64,000 nucleotides of DNA. Source: Gonatopus flavifemur. Taxonomy: Eukaryota; Arthropoda; Insecta; Hymenoptera; Dryinidae. The notes beneath the pieces are model-generated. The model did not search any database and was not told the origin of the DNA. It worked only from the letters and a program-made list of their open reading frames with translations. The stretch lies in NCBI GenBank assembly GCA_018340375.1, contig JAFFJZ010000040.1, forward strand, positions 1,054,001 to 1,118,000, in the 5' to 3' direction. The position numbers and the translations under genes are program-made. Positions within the stretch are counted from its first letter, which is position 1; every line of letters starts with the position of its first letter. Below are positions 12,926 through 25,772 of the stretch, piece by piece.

Positions 12926-14048
12926 ATCGATATTTCTATAAATACACCTCCAAAGCTGCTAACCCTTGAATCTACTGTTCAATTTTAAACATTCTTTCCT
13001 ATCTCACTCATTGGTCCCATCATCCTGAAACGCTATTTCTGGAATACATTGAAATCCCGCCAATTTTGTGACAACTCTCAACGATTCTGATTGGATTCGC
13101 CATTTCCAGACGGAACCAATCAATCCTAATATCAAAAGTCAGCCAAACTGTTATAGAAACTCAATCCAGCAGCATTCGGCAAGCATCGGCAAGTTCACCA
13201 CGTTAAAAAAACAACTGGTCGAGTTCAATGAAATATTCATTGTTAATAAATATAACGATTCGATATAACCCAGTATATCTACTTATACTAGGAAAAATGA
13301 ATGATGACAGACTAGTGAGTATTTTTTTCGTATTGCAAGCGTCACATTTTTCAGACGAACCTTTCAATGAAGTCTACAAAAAATAACCTCAAATAATTTC
13401 CATGAAAATGATATATTTTCCAAATTTCGTGTATTCATTTCTACGGCAATTGATGAAATAATTCCTCAGTTCTTCTCATTGTAGGACATTTTTGCGATGA
13501 GCTTTGTCATAACCAAAAAAGTACAGAAGATTGAAGATTGAGGTTAAGTTGCATTTTTCGGTTTTTTTGATACCCTCAATTTTTTTTCTTCTGTCTTTGA
13601 TTACAAATTATACGTTCGATTCAAAATTCGTACCATAAAATAAGCTTATTGGCGTCGACTGTATGCAACAGGTTTGAACCGATAGGAACATGATTTAATG
13701 AATCAAAAGTGCAGTGAGCTTCGTTACTCTTATGATTGGCATGAATTCTTGCCACGAAAAAACTCATTTAAAACTCCCAATAACAAACATATATATACAT
13801 AAACATTTGTATACGTATCCGTACATGTTAGGATACTCACTACAATATCAAGTCATGAGGCAATTTCCATATTGGTTCAGGTTTTATACATGTTTCTCAC
13901 CATTGCAAGATAGATCTGAAGCAATTCGACCGTCATATTACTGAATATTTTAAATCCATATATACATGTAATTATAAGATGAGTAACGAAATTTCCTGGC
14001 ATGAGATGCTCATCACTTGTGAAGGTTTATAAGACATTCAGAATGTAC
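12926..14048. other. AT-rich intergenic stretch, nothing recognised
   Basis: Only short ORFs without motifs. It separates the 142-bp repeats from copy B of the Sola-like family. Confidence 0.4.
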
Positions 14049-14069
14049 AAATGAGTCGTTCGCTTGAAT

Positions 14070-14095
14070 AACGACCTAAGTCGACTTAGGTCGTT
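14070..14095. promoter_or_regulatory. Self-palindromic subterminal motif, candidate transposase-binding site
   Basis: A perfect 26-bp palindrome centred on AAGTCGACTT. The core ACGACCTAAGTCGAC recurs at 16662-16676, and a near copy (ACGTAAGTCGACTTAGGTCG) lies at 16848-16867 in the opposite end. Three copies near element ends suggest recognition by the transposase; this is inference. Confidence 0.5.
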
Positions 14096-14357
14096 CTTAA
14101 GACCACACATATTATGAGGTTTATGAACATCTCCTTAATGAAATACCATTGTATTTAGTACGTGAACAACATGTTCCAAACACTAAATCGGAGTTTGAAG
14201 TAGGCGGCTCTAGCGGTTGCTCGACTGCACACGCGCGTGTGGGTACGCGCTGCTGCGGCGATCGTACCTACACCACGCTGGCATCACTCGCAGTATTATT
14301 TATCTGTTGAACTTGTGTATAAAGAAACCGTTCTTCTGCTGCATTGATTATTTATTG

Positions 14358-16337
14358 ATGGATTCTTCAACAACAACGACAACGACTTCGTCGTTGATTC
14401 AACTGGGAGGACGGAAAAAAAATCTCGCCCTGATAGATGGGAGGTGAATAAAAATAAACGGAGACGCAATCAAGGGAAAGGTTATTTTTCGAAAAGTGGC
14501 AATACAGTCACTCGTAAAATTTTCAAGCAGATTCGTAATTGCTGCAATCGAAATTGTTGTTCGTCATTCAACCGAGGAGAACAAAAAGATATTTTCAAAA
14601 AGTTCTGGTCCCTTGGTAGTAGAGAACAACAAGATACTTTTCTGATTAGTTGTGTACATCGCGAAACCATAAAGTATGCGAAGCCTAACCCAAAAACTAA
14701 AAGCAGGACATACTCTTGGAAATATTCACTAACAAAAGATGGCTCGGATTTGATGATCTGTAAAGAATTTCTAACAAGCGTGCTACAAATTACTGACAGG
14801 AGAATGAGAACTGTATTCCAATTTAGTAAACAAGGTGTGTGAATGTTATTAGTCATGAATATTCATTTTTTTTTCAAGAATTCGTTTTTTCAAATGTTGA
14901 TCAAAATTGGAATATTCTGAAAGTATTGGAATATTATTATTATTGGAATTATTACATTAGTATTATTGGAATATTTGTACAGTATTTGTAAAATTCAGAA
15001 AATTTCAGGTGTGTTCGCCGCTACGGAGAATCGTGGAAAAAATCCCAATCCACGAAAAACTCCAAATAATATATGGGAGTCTGTAATACAACACTGGTCA
15101 TCAATACCTCACAAAAAATCGCACTATACAAGTCAAAAGACCGAACGCAAATTCTTCGATAATTCTGATCTCACAATTAAAAAGTTACATTCATTATTTT
15201 TGGACTATCACGAGGAAAAAACTGGACAGCGTCCAAATTTGACATATAAAGTTTATCACAAATATTTTCGTGAACGAAGTGAATATTCTATCCGACCTCT
15301 GAGAACGGATGTTTGTGATTTCTGCACGGAATCCCGAGTTAAATTAACATTGGATCCCAATGATCCATGTAAAGATGAGCTAAGGATTCACGAAGAAAAG
15401 TATCGACAGCATCAAAAATTACGAAATGAATACACAACGAAAATGTGTAAAAGCACAACTGATAGAACATTGGTATTTGAATTTGATTACGCGCAGAATC
15501 TCATGCTTCCTAAATTGAATGTAAACTCTCAATATTACAAGAGACAATTGTCTTTGTATGTTTTCAATATTCATTCTTTCAAGGACGAGGAGAGCAAATT
15601 CTATTGTTTTTTAGAGAGTGATGGTGCTAAATATTCGAATTCTGTTTGCAGCTTCTTATATGATACTATCTCTCAAAAATTAGAGGAAGCACCTGACACG
15701 CAAATTATCATACTGATTTCGGATTCCTGCGGAGGACAGAATAAGAATAAAATTGTAATGCGTTTTTGTTCTTGGTTATCTAAAAATTTGGAAAAACTAT
15801 TATCCCTTTATTCCCAGGGAGAGGGCACAGCTATTGTCAATGTGACAGAAATTTTGGACTTTATGGAACCCTATTGAAAAATGCGAAACGATTGAAACTC
15901 CAAACCATTATTTAAATATTATGAGAAAAGCGAGAAAGAATCCAACCCCATTTCAAGCCGAAATGAGTGCACATTTATTACAAAATTGGGATGTTGCGCT
16001 GGATCCTTTATTCTTGAGGACGCCGAAGCTAAAGGGTACTACCTTCGCAATTCAGAAGTACGTGAAATTGATGTTTAAGCCATCTGGCATCGTTTCGGCG
16101 TATACAGATTATAATGGGGTGCCACAAAACTTCACAGTTTTCAAGGCTGATGCTGTCATTCCAGATCAGTTGCGTTTAGATCCACTTCCTCCAGTCGGAC
16201 TAACTTCAGAAAAAAAGAGGGATATTCTCTCTCTCACTCGTTTTTTGAAACCTGCTAACCGGAAATTCTATGAAAACATCATCAATTCATGCGAGATCCA
16301 CAATGAAGTACCAGGGTCCGATACCGACAGTAGATAA
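14358..16337 (+). pseudogene. Sola-like transposase of copy B (GGQNK family), three frameshifts
   Basis: The ATG at 14358 opens a Ser/Thr-rich leader. The frame slips at an 8-A run (14415-14422), after which KSRPDRWEVNKNKRRR continues into 14444-14834. An intron at 14835-15008 joins phase 1 to phase 1 (SKQG|VFAATENRG). Exon 2 runs from 15009 with KKSHYTSQKTERKF, RTDVCDFC, EFDYAQNLMLPKLN and SDSCGGQNKNKIVM. Near 15815 a second slip moves RGHSYCQCDRNFGLYG to another frame. A third near 15866 restores PIEKCETIETPNHYLNIM and the C-terminal part (15921-16337). The same three Asp-bearing blocks as in copy A are present, but the protein cannot be made intact. The family's function as a transposase is inferred from TIRs and target duplications. 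Confidence 0.75.
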
Positions 16338-17287
16338 TTTTCTTTATGATATTATATTCACACGTCATTCTGTTGGCAAAATGTATTATAATTTATTTGA
16401 AAAATATCCAGTAAAGTCATTTTGAGATTCATTTACATGATTCCATTTAGAAACCTACCTTACGGGAATATTCGCGTAGCGAGAAAACCACAATCGACTC
16501 GAAGATGAAAAAATCCCGATTATTGCGTTATTATTGTCCCATACTTTAATGAATATTATATTCCGATGAGATCAGAAGGATAATAGTAAGGATCAATGTA
16601 TGATCACTTCATTCATCCAAATAGAATTATTTTCACCCTATTTTAGTCGATCGCTGAAGAAACGACCTAAGTCGACAATCATTTGATTTTCTTTAACAAT
16701 ATCAGTATCAACTAAATGGGTTCATATATAGCGAAGATTCACTGCCCAGTCTTGAAGGTTTGTAATGGAATCGAAAAGTAACTCGGTTTCACATGTTTCT
16801 AAACAGATATTACGTACATAATCTTCAAACCGATTTTTTCTGCAAAGACGTAAGTCGACTTAGGTCGTTATTCAAGCGAACGGCTCAAATGTTACTAGAA
16901 TATATTCCTAAGAGAACACGAAGATCCAAAGAATGTTTAGTACAGGTGCATTGAACGTCCGGACATTTGACGGTCCATTGAACATTCCTTGCACGTGAAG
17001 GAACATGCAATGAAACTAAATTTCACCTAAGAAGTTTATGTTCTCTTGGGGATTAGAATGATTCATGAGTTCCTATAATTGGTGGCTGCTTATTGGTGTT
17101 CGATCGAATTTGATATTTACCAACTTTCAGTATATATTTGTGTATTGTACTACCGAGAAATCACTATAAGATATAATTTTGTTTCTCTTCCACATTTATA
17201 TTCAACCATTTGTCACACAAAACTTGGGCAAAGATGAAACTCGTGTCTTATAGCAAGAGTGTACTGTACACGTAGAAAACTATATTC

Positions 17288-17645
17288 CAAAAAGTCCCAT
17301 AATTTACTCAGGATCAGCACTAGTTTATAACGGATCTAATTATCGACCTGAATATAGCGTCAAAAGTATCCTAATTTCTTATAGAAATACATTCCAGCAA
17401 ATACACAAAATTCTTTGTACCATACATATTGCATGTAACTCACATACAATAGGTGATTTCCTACTCGCGAATGTAACTGGTTACATCCATGAGTAGGAAG
17501 TAACTTGTTATATGTGAGTTGAATACAGTATGCGTGTGACAAAGGATTTGGTGTGATACTTTTAAAAGTATATTCAAGTAAATAACTCTATCTGTCACAG
17601 ACTAACACGAGTTCTCAATGAATTATGGGACTTTTCAACACATTC
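17288..17645. repeat. Degenerate 360-bp palindrome (old foldback element)
   Basis: AAAAAGTCCCATAATT near the left end pairs with AATTATGGGACTTTTC near the right. Further inside, GAATATA...AAAAGTATC pairs with GATACTTTTAAAAGTATATTC, and CTCACATA with TATGTGAG. Arms have many mismatches. Confidence 0.6.
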
Positions 17646-18779
17646 ATTTTCTCTGTGTATATGTATGAAACCATATACACATTTTTCATGTGTCATAATT
17701 CTACTATCGCCAACTGAATATAAACAAAGTGGTCCTTCTTTGAAAATATACGAGTCTCCCATATTTCGCTTATGTGAATGGATATGTAATTTCACAGTGA
17801 CTGAACTAGTTTGATATGTCTTGGAGTATTCGTTCTAGCTTTGAATTGTACCATGTCCTTTTCTGTTGTTATTTCAAGTTGGTAAATCAATCTGATATTG
17901 TCACTGTTACTAAAATCATAAACCTTATGCAACAAAATGCCTTCGGGTATACAACGAAAATCTGTCATAATAAAAAGGCTCCTGATATTGGAGCCAATTA
18001 ACGAAAAAAAAACCAATTGTATTTCGAAAGCCCGAAATTCAGCGTTGATCGAGCTCAAAATGAGCTCGAAATAGTGACCACTGTACGATCGAATTGATCT
18101 TGATTTCGTCATTATTTCGATGTTCCCATATTGATATCAAATTGACATCTTTTCGACTATTCATTCCTGCCTGGGATGCTATCGGTCTGAAAAACATTGC
18201 AAATACTCTATTACGACGGAAAATCTAATGCTCTTCTAGGATCTGACAGAATCGCAATTTGTGAGGTTAAAATTGCAATCTGATCTCAAAGGAAAAAAAA
18301 TGGCCGATTTGAATATGAGAAACATGAACATTTTCGAAACATTTTTTGTTCTGAATTTTTTTCCGCGATGATATCGCGAAGGTATCATCTTTCAATCATG
18401 ATCAGTGATGATTACGACAGTGGAAGGTTGACAAGAAATTTTTATATGAATATTAAATCACTCCTCTGTTACAAAATGGTGGCGAGAGTATAACAATTTT
18501 ATAAAAATCTTAAGGGAACATTCCAAAGTGAACGTTGGAAAACAAGCATATTTTCAAGATTTTTTTTCTTGGGAACTATTGAATATAATCGGATGAACTC
18601 ATTTTCCTTTGAAGGTATAATCAAGGAGAGTTGGAAACGATTTTTTGTCGGTCATAGCAAACATTTACCCATGTACTTATAATATAAAATACGGGTGTTG
18701 AAGAAAAAATATCTATGTGTGAGGATGATTCCGGTCCTCCTAGTGATCTGAAACAGAAAATCCAAGATGTTTCTCGATC
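17646..18779. other. Intergenic stretch, no gene recognised
   Basis: Short ORFs only. Near 18130-18177 it holds TTGATATCAAATTGACATC followed by TCCTGCCTGGGAT, which mirrors a sequence at 12237-12249. Confidence 0.4.
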
Positions 18780-18781
18780 TA

Positions 18782-19355
18782 CAGGGTGTCTCAGAATTCG
18801 CGAACCGGATTTCACAGGTATATTCTGCAGCCGAAATGCAATAATTTTCCGTTTGAAAAAAATTTTTTCGACGCTCAGTTTTGGAAATATGAGCATTCTT
18901 AGATTTTTTTTCCAAATCCAAATCATCCAAAAACACAGTATGCTACATACTTGAGCTTGACAACATTCGCTCAGTTGGAAAACGGGAGATTTGTGGGGAA
19001 AAAAATGAAACTATTTTATCATTGATAGTTCCGGAGCTAGAGCGATTTGAAGTTGCTGAATTCTGATTGAGTGAAAGCTGAAAAATTTCAAATCGCTCTA
19101 GCTCCGGAACTATCAATAATAAAATAGTTTCATTTTTTTCCCCACAAATCTCCCGTTTTCCAACTGAGCGAATGTTGTCAAGCTCAAGTATGTAGCATAC
19201 AATGTTTTTGAATGATTTGGATTTGAAAAAAAATCTACATATGCTCATATCTCCAAAACTGAGCGTCAAAAAAATTTTTTTCAAACGGGAAATTATTGCA
19301 TTTTGGCTGCAGAATATACCTATGAAATCGGGTCCGCGAATTCTGGGACACCCTG
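18782..19355. mobile_element. 574-bp foldback element with TA target duplication
   Basis: The ends CAGGGTGTCTCAGAATTCGC and its near reverse complement are bordered by TA on both sides. The arms pair almost throughout, around a centre near 19068 (CGGAGCTAGAGCGATTTGAA against TTCAAATCGCTCTAGCTCCG, each with one or two differences). There is no transposase. The TA duplication points to mobilisation by a Tc1/mariner-type enzyme. Confidence 0.85.
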
Positions 19356-19357
19356 TA

Positions 19358-22300
19358 TGTTGTTGCTCCTATCACGCGTACTGCAATTATTTTATTTCAC
19401 CGAAGATTAAGAAAATGGCGGCGATTCTTGCAGGAGTGTGAAAAAAACACCTTCCTTGCATCATAAATCAGGTGGAATTATAAGTTGAAATCAAAATATC
19501 AGCAAGTTTGAGATACAGACGATGGCCATGATAGTACTGTCATTCTCTGTTCAGAAAAGAATTCAACTATCCTGTCATTCTCTGTTCCGGAGCTATAACA
19601 ATTTGAGGCTGTTGATTTCTGATTGACTAGAAGCCAAAATCCCTATAATTTTGAGTTGGGAGATAACTGAGTAGTTCGTTTTTCTTACACAAATGTAAAT
19701 CTCATTTTAACAAGGTGATTGACGGCACATCGAGCAAGTTCCAGGGTTCCGAATTCGCCGAAGAATCTGGGAATATGATTTTGAAATCGGTCACGATCTT
19801 CCAATTTCTCTCAAAAAAACAATACAAGAGCAGTTCCTCACGAAGATACTTTTTCCACCTCTTTAGAGGGAGAGAGGGAGGTTGTGGATTCACCGACCTC
19901 AAAAACCCCCGACCATTGATTCACAAGCGGAATCAGTCAGTTTTAATCTTTCCGTCGACATATTGGATCCGCGATTTTGGATACATAAAATCTTGCTCCA
20001 AATTCTAAATTCGCGACTAGGAGAACCCCTCAATATCGACTCACTCCAAAATTATGAGGCTCTTTGGTCGAATAATCCACTGCTTGATTCTTGGATAACC
20101 GTTCTCCGATTACGTTAGATGTCATGCTGGCTCCGCCGTATTGGATTCTCAAGAAAGCCACTATTTGATGGAAAAGAGACACTCCAAGTTTTCATTTAAG
20201 ACCTCGACCATATTCTCAAGTTCACGACAATCGTGGGCAGGTTGGACGTCAAATTTGACAAAGAATGCTCCATATGTATTGTGTAATATATGTATCGAGG
20301 AGAATCGAATTCATTGGAACATATATACAACTCAAATCAAGTTCCACTTCGTAACAGAGAAAAAGAGACTCACTGGAAAAAGCAACCTAAAGGAGACAAA
20401 CTTCTATCACGCCTGTGCCGTGGTCTTTGGGGACGCTGAGGTTAGGAAAAACAATATGCATTCCGACACAACCACATAAATGCATAGAGGAAGAGAAATA
20501 GATGGATAGATAGATACATAGATACGTTCATTCATGTTCAAAGGGCAAGCCCTGTCGGAACAATTTGAGCATCACTTCGAAGTAACAATTTTCATTCAAA
20601 AGAAAACAGTTGTGGAACAAATTATGAATCTAATAACAATAATAAAAATAAACTAAAACTTAAGATCCAAGATGAGGTAATGGGCGGTACGATCAGCACA
20701 CTGAAAACGAGCAGGGATATGATCAGCAATCATTCACACACAGGAGCTCCTTAGATCCAATAAGTGTTTGAGTAAAACTTTTTCGAATAAATTCAGTGAT
20801 GTCACATTTTTAATGAAGGATCGCAGAAAATTCCAAAAAGTTATGCTGCTTATCGTAAATTATTCCGATATTAATTCGTGCGATGTTGAGGGATTCTAAC
20901 CATACTCAAATCCGTCCTGTTCGTGGTTCTGATACCTCGGGTCGTTTGAGAGAATATACGCTCATAGAGGGAATGAGGCGATTCCGTAGCCTTGAGTTGA
21001 AACAAAGAAAAACCAAGCATGTGTTCTCTCCTTTCTCGCATTTTCAACCAGCGTTGTCTAGTGTAATATTGAGTGATATGCTCATCCCTGCGGACGCTCA
21101 AAATAAAGCAAACACATCCATTCATAAAATGCTGTGATCTCAAGTTGTCAAGCACACTGATGTCAAGGAAAACCAGGCAGCAGTGATCAAAGAACGGTAT
21201 TACAGGCATGCTAGCGACTCACTTTTCTCACCTTTTCTCACTTTCCTCACTTTTCTCACTTTTTCTCACTTTTTTCCATTTCCCTCACTATCCCTCGCTT
21301 ATTTTGTGAATTCTCACTTTTCTCGCTTTTTCCATGATCAGTGTGTCAATATTGTCCAATTTCAATTATTTTTTCTTTTATTCCGTCATATATTTCATCC
21401 AACAATGATAAGCGAGTGTTACTTCCGTTAGTACTATGGTTTTTGTGTTATGATTCACAGGAATCATTTAAAGTTATTCAATTTAGTTGAAGAAGATTAT
21501 TGTATTATATTAAAAGTGTTACCAAAAATCTGACTGCGTGAAACAGCGAAGGAAAGGAATGAGAAGCAAACTCAAGAATCGAAATATCACTAATCATCGA
21601 ACTAATCAAACCAACTTCCAAGATAACATTGACTGCGTGCGAAACTTGAGATCGTTATGCACGCGAGAACTTGCGGGTGATTTGCGTGCAAACCACCGGT
21701 GATCCATACTGATGCTCGCAAATCGCGCGCCATGATCTAGTGCATATCTTGTTTAAATTCTTCATGAATCCATGCTCACATCCCTTGCAAAAACCTGTGG
21801 ATTGAGGGGGATTTTCTGAGAGTGAAATGATCAAGAGACGCGGTAGCGTCTCGACACCAAGTACAGGAAAACCCTGAAAGGAAAAAAAATGAAAAAGCAT
21901 AAGTCGTGCGCTACCGTGTATCTTTACTCGAAAACCAAGATTTTCTATAGTCAAAAAATCTTTAACCCACAATAACTCATCACACATTGAATTTCACGAA
22001 AAAACAATTACACTTCTACTATATAATTCGAATACACACTTTCGATTAAGCACACTACGAAGTTGATCCGTTCACACGATCCCGAGATACAAACGTTTCA
22101 AATTTTCATGCGATCAAAATATCAGGATTTTTCTTCATCACCATTGCCACTTTCGATTTATTTCAATCACGATAGCGACTATAGTTTTTCGTCATCGGAA
22201 TTCGGGAGGGTTTCTTCCATTGGCATAGAGATATTCTGTCTCTTTCCTTCTTGGGACATCCAATATTCTGTCCTTTTTCCTTTCTTCCAATATCCAATAG

Positions 22301-23349
22301 CATTCACTTCAGATAATGTATATTATAATCCAAACATCCAATAGCGTGCATTTCAGTGTAGTGTGGTCTATACATTGTCAAAACATAGACAAATAACCTG
22401 TCAATGAGGCGATGTGTTGATAGGTTATCATAATATCAAAAGAATAATTGAAAAATGGATGAATTGTGAATTGCAGGTTATACTACATTACAGGTATTAC
22501 AGGTCATCATAACAACAATCGAACGCACACAAATACCCTGGAATTATATATACTTTTATATATGACTTGAAAAAATTCATGAATGGATCAATGAATAAAT
22601 GATGAAGAGGTTATTTGTGAAAAAAAACACAAAAAGTTTGAGAAAGGTATAAATAAATCTATTTGCTACATTCAGGAAATTGCTATATACACAGGTAAGC
22701 TCTGTATGATGTTTTATTCATAAAATACAATATTCCTTTACAGACAGCAGCTCAGCAGAAATACCGTAATGAACAGTCTGCTACTGTTGGTTCTTACCAC
22801 CAGAACCACAGGCTGATGGACAATCAAATAAATCATACAAGGTCTAGTCGAAAATAATGATTCAAATTTATGCATTACTTTTTAGGTGAAATCTTATCGG
22901 ATATACCATAACCCCCTTACAAACAATCTACTATCAGGTTCTCCTGCTAGAGTCGTTGGAAAATGATCAAATGGATCATATCGAGTATGCTCAAGGGAAA
23001 AGATTCAAGTTTATTTGCAATTCCTCCACATACCAGAAAGTCAGAGATATATCATACCTTCTGACGGACAGTCAACTACTGGAGCCTTCCGAAGTAGCTG
23101 ATCAAAACCAGATGACCAGCTACTTCGGAAGGCTCCACTGTCGATTTCTCTAATTAGGATCATAGGCAATCGATGAAGAGGATCATACCGAGCCCGCTCA
23201 AGGGTGATTATTGAAGTTTATTTGCTATTTTTTTACAGGCAAAAGTATAATGGATATACCATAATCTCTAATGGAATCCACTATTCTGCAATCAGAATCG
23301 TGAACAAATAATGAAACAGAATAGTGAATAGATAATGAATGTAAAATCA
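19358..23349. other. Long intergenic region, no gene recognised
   Basis: It contains a GATA/GATG-type microsatellite near 20498-20525 and a run of CTCACTTTT-like words near 21222-21330. Degenerate relatives of the downstream 179-bp array start around 22740. ORFs up to 113 codons lack motifs; some come from the foldback arms. Confidence 0.4.
23080..23137. repeat. Perfect 21-bp stem hairpin
   Basis: TGGAGCCTTCCGAAGTAGCT and the following G (23080-23100) are matched exactly by 23117-23137, with a 16-base loop. It sits just upstream of the 179-bp tandem array. Confidence 0.85.
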
Positions 23350-24240
23350 ATTATAGAAAGTTTGAAAAACATTCGAAAATAAGGTTAGTCACCGAGCACT
23401 TCAGGTATACTAAAATATGACATCCTGAATCAAAATTGTGAACTATGTACAAAATGGTTTCCCTAGATTCTTTGAGTGAAATTACAGGTGGATCAAGAAA
23501 AAGTAGAAAGGATGCAGGTGTACTATACATCTGTATGTTACTTACCACCACGATCACTATCATCAGGTAGCGTAGAAGGAAAATGAAGAAAAGGCAGAAG
23601 TGAAGTGGATATACAAGTCCTTGCATTGAATAATACCACTATTAGATTCTTCCAACAGAATCGTAGGGGAATGAAGAAGAAACAAAAAGGATGTAAATGT
23701 ATCATACATCTTTATGGTATGTACCACAATAATCAATGTCATCGGATAGCGTCATAGGAAAATGAAGAAAAGGCAGAAGTGCAGTGGATATACAAGTCCT
23801 TGCATTGAATAATACCACTATCAGATTCTTCCAACAGAATCATAGGTGGAAAGAGGAAAAGCAAAAAGGATGTAAATGTATCATACATCTTTATGTTATG
23901 TACCACAATGATCAATGTCATCGGATAGCGTCATAGGGAAATGGAGAAAAGGCAGAAGTGCAGTGGATATACGAGTCCTTGCGTTGAATAATACCACTAT
24001 CAGATTCATCCAACAGAATCATAGGTGGATGAAGAAAAAGCAAAAAGGATGTAAATGTATCATACGTCTTTATGTTATGTACCACAATAATCCATGTCAT
24101 CGGATAGCGTCATAGGAAAATGAAAATGATGTACCATACATCTGTACGTTAAATCCTACCATGATCATTAGGTAGCGTTGAAGGAAAATGCAGAAGAGAT
24201 AGGAGCGCAGTGGATATATCACAAATCTTTGCATCGGGTG
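23350..24240 (+). repeat. 179-bp tandem (satellite-like) array
   Basis: AGAAAAGGCAGAAGTG recurs near 23588, 23767 and 23946, spaced 179 bp. It is accompanied by GTCCTTGCRTTGAATAATAC, CAACAGAATCATAGG and GTACCACAAT. Units at both ends are more diverged. Phase-related ORFs on both strands are side effects. Confidence 0.85.
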
Positions 24241-24696
24241 CATTCCACTGGCCAACTGACGAATGATTAGAGAGACTGTTTAGGATCAACTCAACGAAAA
24301 TTGAGCAGATACAATATTCTGATTATAGAAATTGTTGCAGAACAACTACAGGTCAACTTGACTGATGTGACTGGATGTGACAATTTATTCTGAATGTTTT
24401 CTTCCAAAGTTCCATCTTTTGAGTTGTCCCATTCAAGCTGGATTATATTTGTGTTCTTACAAACCATCATTTTTATCTTTACTTATCTTGGTTTTGGAAT
24501 GATTCAATTCTCAAATATCATGAATATTAAATGGTTTGGATATTTGATACAATATTGCTTTTTAATGATCATAAATCACTTTGAATACATTTTGAACATT
24601 CCATGGATCCTAGAGTTACTAAATCTCTCAACCCAAAATACTCTATGACAATTTAATAAAATTCATATTGATTGGAATAATTATTGGTAACTATTT

Positions 24697-25700
24697 TATC
24701 TTTCTTTGACGCGAGTCTCGTGCGAAGCCCTAGTATGAATAGCAGCGGTCCAAGGAGAGATCCTTGCAGTACCCCAGAGGTCACGGGAAGATACTTGGAT
24801 ATTCATTCGGGTGTCTGGACAGCCTGTTCTCTCCCAGTGAGATACGATCAGATCCACCGTAGGACCGGCCGTGATGATTTAAAATCTGCCAATTTTCGTA
24901 TCAATATTGGGTGATCGAACGTGTCGAAGGCTTTGGAGAAATCAAAGCAAAGTAGGATGGTTATCATCCTATTATCAATCGCGTTTGAGTTGATCTATTC
25001 TTTATAAATCCACACTGAGGATCCCAGATATTGTTTGTTGATAAAAAATTTGAGATAGATTCGCAGACTATCCCTTCAAGAATCTTGGACATTTCGCAGA
25101 GTATAGATATGGGTCTGAAGTCACTGGGGGAGCTGAGATTTCGAACTTTGGGTATTGGAGTGATAAGGGACTTCTTCCAAGCATCTGGAAAGATTGACAA
25201 CGTAAGTGAGCGATTCAAAATATCAAGTAGAATAGGAAATAGAATAGGTGAGCATAATGAGAGGAACCTACCTGGAAGTTGATCAGCGGGTCCATTGTAA
25301 GAGTCCGAGAATTTAAATGATCTGATTGAAACATCAGTTTAAATGTAGGGGAAGAAAGAGAGCGAGTCGGATGGGGGCTAAATCAACGAAAAACCAAATC
25401 AACGAAACCGTTAGTTCGAAAGAATAAGACATCATACATTATACATCTCTTCCTTTTCAACCAATGGTTTCGTTGATTTGTCTTTTCGTTGATTCGGCCC
25501 CCATCCAGCGAGTCGTCAAACGGCGTTGTAGAATTTAAGTTGGGTGTATCAGAAAGACCAAAAACCGACCAGAAATATTCATTTAGTTGAGCTGGTGAAA
25601 TACTTTCAGGAACTTGGGCACGGTGTTTGGATGACTTGATGATAGCTAGAATTCTTAGTTCAGTCCATAGTTTCCGCCAGTTATGTATGCGACACAATCT
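24697..25700 (-). pseudogene. Jockey-type LINE reverse transcriptase fragment, minus strand
   Basis: Read on the minus strand from 25700, the pieces are: ISPAQLNEYFWSVFG; then (after an inserted 138-bp element) FPDAWKKSLITPIPKVRNLS; SDFRPISILCEMSKILEGIV; GFIKNRSTQT; FDFSKAFDTFDHPILI; and SGVLQGSLLGPLLF. These are reverse-transcriptase blocks 0 to 5 of a Jockey-clade type enzyme, which copies element RNA at a nicked target. The fragment stops before the YADD/FADD block and has no endonuclease part. Several stops and shifts make it dead. It is a 5'- and 3'-truncated relic. Confidence 0.8.
25369..25506. mobile_element. 138-bp TIR element with 8-bp target duplication, inside the LINE fragment
   Basis: The ends GGATGGGGGC and GCCCCCATCC are bordered by AGCGAGTC at 25361-25368 and 25507-25514. 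Inside, AATCAACGAAA words face each other. An 8-bp duplication suggests hAT-type mobilisation. Removing it rejoins the LINE reading frame (PFDDSLSFFPYI). Confidence 0.9.
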
Positions 25701-25772
25701 AGAGGATAACTAGTCCCTCTTAGCATTTCTTATTAAGTCGATTACATAATTTCTCAATTGGATATATTTGAC

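Larger units (their letters stand above)
14053..16886 (+). mobile_element. Complete 2.8-kb Sola-like transposon (copy B), AAAT target duplication
   Basis: The left end GAGTCGTTCGCTTGAATAAC and the right end (reverse complement GAGCCGTTCGCTTGAATAAC) are inverted repeats. They are bordered by AAAT at 14049-14052 and 16887-16890. Like copy A it starts with GAG and makes a 4-bp duplication, but its TIR is far shorter and of different sequence. This marks a second lineage of the same superfamily. Confidence 0.85.

Noticed and set aside
23350..24240. CRISPR-like array
   Set aside because: The 179-bp units are contiguous satellite repeats without short direct repeats separated by unique spacers, and the genome is eukaryotic.
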